Shown here piece after piece: positions 59,244 through 64,000 of a DNA stretch of 64,000 nucleotides. A program made the position numbers and the translations under genes. The DNA comes from Staphylococcus sp. IVB6181. Its GTDB lineage: Bacteria; Bacillota; Bacilli; Staphylococcales; Staphylococcaceae. The notes beneath the pieces were generated by a model. That model was not told where the DNA came from, made no database searches, and saw only the letters and a list, made by a program, of their open reading frames with translations. Position 1 is the stretch's first letter; each line of letters opens with the position of its first letter. The stretch lies in NCBI RefSeq assembly GCF_025561445.1, contig NZ_CP095096.1:909822-973821 (forward strand), given 5' to 3'.

Positions 59244-59772
59244 ATTCAACATCTATATCTAAATCTCGAATCATTTCAATCATTTGCGTGTAGATTTCAT
59301 AATACACATAGCCAAACGCCATCGGATGAGGCTGTACAATCTTATCATAGTCTTCTGTATAAACAATCGGTCTTGGTGTACATAAGTCGATGAAATGCAA
59401 AAGGTGATCCGGAATCTCAGTTTCTTTGCTCTTGTTGCAAATTAATACAAAATCTACATCCAAATCAATCAATGCTTGTGTATCTGCTTGAACCGCTTCA
59501 TCATAAAAAGGTGAGAACAGTAAAACACGGTCTGTTGTGTCTAATGCACTGAAATCCTCTAAGTCAGAAAGCAGTCTGCTGTCTTCTAACTTCTCATTGC
59601 TTTCTAATAAATAGCTTTCAAAAAACTTCAAGTCGCCATAGCCTTTAACATAAATATGTCCTTCTCCGCCAATTGCTTGAATCAGACATTGCGCTGCCAT
59701 TTGAATATCGATTTCTTGTTGATTCAATCGATTAAATATACCTGTAAGTTGTGTTTGTAATATATTTGCCAT
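59242..59772 (-). CDS. DUF2529-family protein (YwjG-like)
   Basis: This 176-residue protein resembles Bacillus YwjG, which also lies between pyrG and fbaA. It has a SIS-like alpha/beta core: AAQCLIQAIGGEGHIYVKGY, then RVLLFSPFYDEAVQADTQAL and FVLICNKSKETE. Function is unknown. The ATG at about 59772 has GGAGG six bases upstream; a TTG at 59832 is further and weaker. In Bacillus the gene points the same way as its neighbours, while here it is opposite. Confidence 0.8.
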   Translation of the reverse strand: MANILQTQLTGIFNRLNQQEIDIQMAAQCLIQAIGGEGHIYVKGYGDLKFFESYLLESNEKLEDSRLLSDLEDFSALDTTDRVLLFSPFYDEAVQADTQALIDLDVDFVLICNKSKETEIPDHLLHFIDLCTPRPIVYTEDYDKIVQPHPMAFGYVYYEIYTQMIEMIRDLDIDVE

Positions 59773-59931
59773 GGTATCCTCCAACTTCATAATAGATATA
59801 TTAATTCTATATGATGTGGTACGTGAATTCAATCTGAGGAAAAATGTATAACAAAGGGTAGAAAAAGGGTAGTGTAAAAAGATACACCGCTGATAATGAT
59901 TTAATCATGATATTATGATGTATATTTCAAA

Positions 59932-59945
59932 TGAATACGTTTACA
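59932..59945 (+). promoter_or_regulatory. Possible CcpA (cre) site upstream of fba
   Basis: TGAATACGTTTACA differs from the cre consensus at one position. A weaker relative lies at about 59978-59990. The 301-base gap also holds an extended -10 (TGGTATACT, 60019-60027) and a small hairpin CGTGCA/TGCACG just before the fba ribosome binding site. Confidence 0.45.
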
Positions 59946-60073
59946 TTTGAAAATTCACACAATTTTATCATTTATAACCGCTTACATTTAGTTTTGCAAT
60001 GCATTACAGTGGTGACTTTGGTATACTAAACTTATAAAAATCACGTGCAATATGCACGCAAGGAGGAACTTTC

Positions 60074-60931
60074 ATGCCTTTAGTTTCAATGAAAGAAATG
60101 TTAATCGACGCAAAAGAAAAAGGTTATGCAGTTGGACAATATAACCTTAATAACCTAGAATTCACTCAAGCTATTCTAGAAGCTTCACAAGAACAAAATG
60201 CTCCAGTTATCTTAGGTGTATCTGAAGGTGCTGCGCGTTACATGAGCGGGTTCTACACAGTAGTTAAAATGGTTGAAGGTTTATTACATGACCTTAAAAT
60301 CACTGTACCTGTAGCAATCCACTTAGACCATGGTTCAAGTTTCGAAAAATGTAAAGAAGCAATCGACGCTGGTTTCACATCAGTTATGATCGACGCTTCA
60401 CACAGCCCATTCGAAGAAAACATTGAAACAACTAAAAAAGTTGTTGAATATGCACATGCTCGCGGAGTATCTGTAGAAGCTGAATTAGGTACAGTCGGCG
60501 GACAAGAAGATGACGTTGTTGCTGACGGTGTTATCTATGCTGACCCTAAAGAGTGTCAAGAATTAGTTGAAAAAACTGGTATTGATACTTTAGCACCAGC
60601 ATTAGGTTCAGTTCACGGTCCTTACAAAGGCGAACCAAACTTAGGCTTCAAAGAAATGGAAGAAATCGGTAAATCTACTGGCTTACCATTAGTATTGCAC
60701 GGCGGTACTGGTATCCCAACTAAAGATATCCAAAAATCTATTTCTTTAGGTACAGCTAAAATCAACGTGAACACTGAAAACCAAATTTCTTCAGCGAAAG
60801 CAGTTCGCGAAGTATTAAACAACGACAAAGATGTTTACGATCCACGTAAATATTTAGGACCAGCTCGCGAAGCTATCAAAGCTACTGTAACTGGTAAAAT
60901 CAAAGAGTTCGGTACTTCTAACCGCGCTTAA
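60074..60931 (+). CDS. fba: Class II fructose-bisphosphate aldolase
   Basis: The zinc-dependent glycolytic enzyme splits fructose 1,6-bisphosphate to two trioses. In its 285 residues the zinc-site motifs are visible: [13 protein letters not shown] (catalytic Asp and His), [11 protein letters not shown], and VLHGGTGIP (late His). NINTENQ-like [18 protein letters not shown] follows. AAGGAGGAA precedes the ATG. Strong codon bias fits high expression. Confidence 0.97.
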   Translation: MPLVSMKEMLIDAKEKGYAVGQYNLNNLEFTQAILEASQEQNAPVILGVSEGAARYMSGFYTVVKMVEGLLHDLKITVPVAIHLDHGSSFEKCKEAIDAGFTSVMIDASHSPFEENIETTKKVVEYAHARGVSVEAELGTVGGQEDDVVADGVIYADPKECQELVEKTGIDTLAPALGSVHGPYKGEPNLGFKEMEEIGKSTGLPLVLHGGTGIPTKDIQKSISLGTAKINVNTENQISSAKAVREVLNNDKDVYDPRKYLGPAREAIKATVTGKIKEFGTSNRA

Positions 60932-60950
60932 TTTATAATTTAGTTTTGTT

Positions 60951-60986
60951 AAAGAGCATCTGTATTCTCAGGTGTTCTTTTTTGCG
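60951..60986 (+). terminator. Terminator of fba
   Basis: AAGAGCATCTG pairs with CAGGTGTTCTT, with G-T pairs, then six Ts. Confidence 0.8.
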
Positions 60987-61417
60987 TTATAAATATATTT
61001 GAAAAGATTGTACTCTTATCAACCATGTGTTAGGATACATAAGATTGATTGAAAATTAATCGTACTTAAGGTAATCACTTTGAAGAAAATCTTTTTCAGT
61101 ATCAACGTGCTTTATGCTATAATATCTTAAGTGATTTTTTGAATGATCAAAAAGTTTATTGAAACTAACATCTTAGATAACAAGATTAAATGGGTGCAAC
61201 ATATCAACTGTTATATTTACAGTATTAAATGGCAATGCATCCATAATATGAATATACAAACGCTTGTGAATTCAACTATAATAAATATGAAGAACAACGA
61301 TAACCAATATTTTCATAGATGAATCAAATGTGAGTGGGGTGTAGTCATATCAGAAACATGGGTATGCTATACATAGAACTATGGAATGAAGATTGAATAA
61401 CAAAGGAGAACAATCGA
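60987..61417 (+). other. Long murZ leader with at least one promoter
   Basis: No gene is seen in this 431-base gap. An extended -10, TGCTATAAT (61115-61123), gives a leader of about 290 bases. TATAAT at 61278 may be a second promoter. No known riboswitch is recognised. Confidence 0.5.
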
Positions 61418-62677
61418 ATGGCTCAAGAAGTAATAAAAATCAGAGGCGGACAGCCATTAAAAGGGAAGCTTAAAATTAATGGTGCGAAAAACAGTGCAGT
61501 TGCCATTATCCCAGCAGCATTACTGGCAGAAGATGTTGTAAAACTTGAAGGGCTACCGCAAATTTCAGATGTTGCTACTTTAGTTAGCTTGTTAGAAGAT
61601 TTAAATATAAAAACAGATCTTGAAGGTACAGAGTTAAAAATAGATCCGACAGAAATTCAAAACGCATCTTTACCGAATCATAAAGTCGAATCTTTAAGAG
61701 CATCATATTATATGATGGGTGCTTTATTAGGCAGATTCAAAAAATGTGTCATCGGTTTGCCTGGCGGCTGTCCTTTAGGACCGCGTCCGATTGATCAGCA
61801 TATTAAAGGGTTCAAAGCTTTAGGTGCGACAATTGATGAATCAAGCCCGACATCAATGAAGATTGAAGCAGAAGAATTAAAAGGTGCAAATATCTTCTTG
61901 GATATGGTCAGTGTCGGTGCGACAATCAATATTATGTTAGCGGCAGTGCGTGCAGAAGGACAAACAGTTATTGAAAACGCCGCAAAAGAACCTGAAGTTG
62001 TCGATGTTGCGACATTCTTAACAGGTATGGGTGCTAATATTAAAGGCGCTGGTACAAGTACGATTAAAATTACAGGTGTTGACCACCTTCATGGTGTAAC
62101 ACATCAGATTATTCCAGATAGAATTGAAGCGGGATCATATATGTGTATGGCAGCTGCTTGTGGCGGAGAAGTGGAATTAGACAATATCATTCCAAAACAT
62201 ATTGAACCGTTAACAGTTAAGCTTCAAGAATTAGGTGTGGATGTTAATATCAATGATGATAGTGTCACGCTTAAAGGCCAATTGCCATTTAACAATGTGA
62301 ATATCAAAACATTGGTATATCCTGGATTTGCGACGGACTTGCAGCAGCCGATTACGCCATTGCTTTTCTTAGCTGACGGCCCTTCATTTGTGACGGATAC
62401 GATTTATCCGGAACGCTTCAGACATATTGAAGAGTTGAAGAAAATGGGCGGCGCAATTTCTGTTGATCAAAATACAGCAACTGTTAAACCTTCAACATTG
62501 CAAGGTGCTTCTGTCTATGCCAGCGACTTGCGTGCAGGGGCTTGTTTAATTGTTGCAGGCTTGATTGCAGAAGGTGTAACAACAATTTATAATGTAAATC
62601 ACATTTATCGCGGTTACACAAACATTGTTGAAAATTTAAAATCTCTCGGCGCAAACATTTGGACTGAAAAAATCTAA
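61418..62677 (+). CDS. murZ: UDP-N-acetylglucosamine 1-carboxyvinyltransferase (second paralogue, MurZ type)
   Basis: The enzyme adds enolpyruvate from PEP to UDP-GlcNAc, the first committed step of peptidoglycan synthesis and the target of fosfomycin. In its 419 residues, [19 protein letters not shown] near residue 20 holds the Lys/Asn pair. [16 protein letters not shown] holds the active-site Cys (about 117). Placement after fba matches S. aureus murZ rather than murA, which lies near the ATP synthase genes. AAAGGAG precedes the ATG. The HxlR gene follows 63 bases later. Confidence 0.92.
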   Translation: MAQEVIKIRGGQPLKGKLKINGAKNSAVAIIPAALLAEDVVKLEGLPQISDVATLVSLLEDLNIKTDLEGTELKIDPTEIQNASLPNHKVESLRASYYMMGALLGRFKKCVIGLPGGCPLGPRPIDQHIKGFKALGATIDESSPTSMKIEAEELKGANIFLDMVSVGATINIMLAAVRAEGQTVIENAAKEPEVVDVATFLTGMGANIKGAGTSTIKITGVDHLHGVTHQIIPDRIEAGSYMCMAAACGGEVELDNIIPKHIEPLTVKLQELGVDVNINDDSVTLKGQLPFNNVNIKTLVYPGFATDLQQPITPLLFLADGPSFVTDTIYPERFRHIEELKKMGGAISVDQNTATVKPSTLQGASVYASDLRAGACLIVAGLIAEGVTTIYNVNHIYRGYTNIVENLKSLGANIWTEKI

Positions 62678-62740
62678 AATTTGTGGTATACTTTGTATAT
62701 TAGGTTGACATGATCTAGTAATCATGGAGAGGTGATTTAA

Positions 62741-63082
62741 ATGGAAGTATGTCCTTATTTAGAAGAAACATTTAAAATCATCGGTCGCAGCTGGAATGGA
62801 TTGATATTGAATTATCTATCTAGATGCCCAGAAAAGTCAGCTCACTTCAGTGAAATGAAGAAAGACTTGAAGACCATCACACCGCGTTCTTTAAGTTTAA
62901 AACTTACAGAATTGATGGAATGGGACTTAGTAGAAAAGAATATTGTATCCAAAGCACCTGTCTCAATTGTCTATCAATTAACAGATAAAGGTGCAGCACT
63001 GGCTGAAGCATTAGTACCGATGGAAGAATGGGCACAAAAATACGTCGAACTGGAACAAGAGCATAAAGCTGCAAATTCTTAG
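62741..63082 (+). CDS. HxlR-family winged-helix regulator
   Basis: This 113-residue DNA-binding protein has the signature ECP-like VCPYLEETFKIIGRSWNGLI. The recognition helix region TITPRSLSLKLTELMEWDLV and wing VSIVYQLTDKGAAL follow. The N-terminal Cys (residue 4) is the one that senses quinones or electrophiles in YodB/HypR relatives. It faces the aldehyde dehydrogenase gene in the same direction, so control of that gene is plausible but inferred. GAGAGGTG precedes the ATG. Confidence 0.83.
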   Translation: MEVCPYLEETFKIIGRSWNGLILNYLSRCPEKSAHFSEMKKDLKTITPRSLSLKLTELMEWDLVEKNIVSKAPVSIVYQLTDKGAALAEALVPMEEWAQKYVELEQEHKAANS

Positions 63083-63098
63083 AATAGATTTGATAAAA

Positions 63099-63136
63099 GC
63101 AAGAGTTATTCCTTCATGGAGTAGCTCTTCTTTTTG
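63099..63136 (+). terminator. Terminator of the HxlR gene
   Basis: AGAGTTATTCC pairs with GGAGTAGCTCT, with mismatches, around five bases, followed by CTTTTT. Confidence 0.7.
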
Positions 63137-63214
63137 GTTATAAGCACATTCGTTTAAAAATAGCGCTGTTAGGTTAAAATAGATAATAAGACATTTACTA
63201 AGGAGTGACTGTAA

Positions 63215-64000
63215 TTGAGAACTCAAACTAAACAATATATCAATGGCGAATGGGTAGACAGTGCAAGCGGTGAAACAATTGATGTCATCAACCCTGCAAC
63301 TGAAGAAGTCTTAGGCCAAATTGCAAAAGGGAATAAAGAAGACGTTGATAAAGCAGTAGAAGCTGCGAACAATGTTTATCTTGAATTCCGTCACAGCAGT
63401 GTAGAATACAGAAGAGATTTACTTGATAAAATCGTTAAAGAGTACGAAAACAGAAAAGAAGATATTATAGAAGCAATTACAGATGAGTTAGGTGCACCAT
63501 TAGAAAAATCTGAAAAAGTGCACTATCAAATGGGATTAAATCATTTCACAGAAGCAAGAGATGCGTTGGATAACTTCCAATTCGAAGAACAGCGCGGCAA
63601 TGATTTAGTTGTAAAAGAAGCTATCGGTGTAGCAGGATTAATTACGCCTTGGAACTTCCCAACCAACCAAACTTCACTTAAATTAGCGGCAGCTTTCGCA
63701 GCAGGCAGCCCAGTAGTGTTGAAACCTTCTGAATTAACACCATTTGCGGCTGTTATCTTAGCAGAAATCTTTGATAAAGTCGGCGTACCGAAAGGTGTCT
63801 TCAACTTAGTGAACGGTGACGGCGAAGGTGTCGGCAATCCATTAAGCGAGCACCCTGATGTGCGTATGATGTCATTTACAGGTTCTGGCCCGACAGGTGC
63901 AAAAATCATGGAAAAAGCTGCACAAGACTTCAAAAAAGTTTCACTTGAACTTGGCGGTAAATCACCATATATCATTTTAGACGATGCAGATATAGACGGT
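63215..64000 (+). CDS. Aldehyde dehydrogenase family protein (3' end outside window)
   Basis: The first 262 residues of an NAD(P)-dependent aldehyde dehydrogenase are present, and the frame runs off the end. [19 protein letters not shown] holds the conserved oxyanion Asn. [10 protein letters not shown] and [13 protein letters not shown] are the cofactor-binding motifs, and [16 protein letters not shown] holds the general-base Glu. The catalytic Cys lies beyond the window. The start is TTG (63215), nine bases after AGGAG, giving [12 protein letters not shown]. It is probably the general AldA-like enzyme that follows murZ in S. aureus; the substrate is unknown. Confidence 0.9.
   Translation, partial: MRTQTKQYINGEWVDSASGETIDVINPATEEVLGQIAKGNKEDVDKAVEAANNVYLEFRHSSVEYRRDLLDKIVKEYENRKEDIIEAITDELGAPLEKSEKVHYQMGLNHFTEARDALDNFQFEEQRGNDLVVKEAIGVAGLITPWNFPTNQTSLKLAAAFAAGSPVVLKPSELTPFAAVILAEIFDKVGVPKGVFNLVNGDGEGVGNPLSEHPDVRMMSFTGSGPTGAKIMEKAAQDFKKVSLELGGKSPYIILDDADIDG

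Noticed and set aside
60987..61417. T-box or known riboswitch in the long murZ leader
   Set aside because: No T-box core or other conserved riboswitch motif could be recognised; only promoter-like boxes are supported.

Overview
This window is a low-GC Gram-positive chromosome segment from a Staphylococcus. The evidence is the 16S/23S/5S rRNA operon, the staphyloferrin A and hts iron-uptake genes, sepA/sdrM, czrAB, the glmS ribozyme, lut and deo genes, and a gene order (luxS, coaW, rpoE, pyrG, fba, murZ) familiar from S. aureus. Codon choice and content point to a coagulase-negative species, perhaps the S. carnosus/S. simulans group. That placement is an inference and was not tested.

Layout. 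Positions 1-6066 hold the end of the staphyloferrin A biosynthesis operon (sfaB partial, sfaC) and the Fur-controlled uptake operon htsABC. Positions 6190-9242 hold three single genes: a YjiH-type membrane protein, an IsdG-like haem monooxygenase and LtrA. Positions 9312-10993 hold an IS3-family insertion sequence with a programmed -1 frameshift site. Positions 11180-19011 hold a SunI/YnzG-like protein, a DUF457 membrane hydrolase, a UDPGP-family uridylyltransferase, a hemolysin III-type protein, a three-gene efflux cluster (sdrM, sepA, a QacA-type MFS pump) and the Fe-S carrier mrp. Positions 19153-24883 are a complete rRNA operon with two promoters, matched RNase III stalks, six tRNAs (Asn, Glu, Val, Tyr, Gln, Lys) and a terminator. 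Positions 24969-31493 hold the c-di-AMP/cell-wall precursor block dacA-ybbR-glmM, a convergent mgtC-like gene, and glmS behind its self-cleaving ribozyme. Positions 31578-40656 hold a HAD phosphatase, a membrane protein, a phosphoesterase, the zinc-efflux pair czrA-czrB, an SDR protein, and a GntR regulator beside lutABC. Positions 41093-45191 hold manA, a double-EVE protein with a degenerate McrB-like domain, a DCC-family protein and PerR-controlled mrgA/dps. Positions 45289-50920 hold deoD/deoC and luxS, mixed with cell-wall genes: a broken VanY-type carboxypeptidase lipoprotein, a lysostaphin-like endopeptidase broken by one frameshift, and an intact FemA/FemB-type gene that may be its immunity factor. 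Positions 51211-64000 hold an M20 peptidase/ATP-grasp fusion, a DUF2750 protein, coaW, a VOC protein, a tandem GNAT, rpoE, pyrG with a CTP-sensing leader, a DUF2529 protein, fba, murZ, an HxlR regulator and a partial aldehyde dehydrogenase.

How the genes fit together. Much of the window is cell-envelope biology. GlmM, GlmS, the UDPGP enzyme and MurZ feed peptidoglycan precursors. DacA/YbbR couple this to c-di-AMP. FemABX-type serine/glycine transfer, lysostaphin-type cleavage and VanY trimming act on the finished wall. The most noteworthy locus is the lysostaphin-like gene (47782-49009) and its FemABX neighbour (49084-50343): a bacteriocin/immunity-type pair in which the killer is frameshifted and the presumed immunity gene is intact. 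Metal and redox control is visible directly in DNA: a Fur box, a PerR box and a CzrA-type operator. Many genes here start with TTG, placed at proper distance from strong ribosome binding sites.
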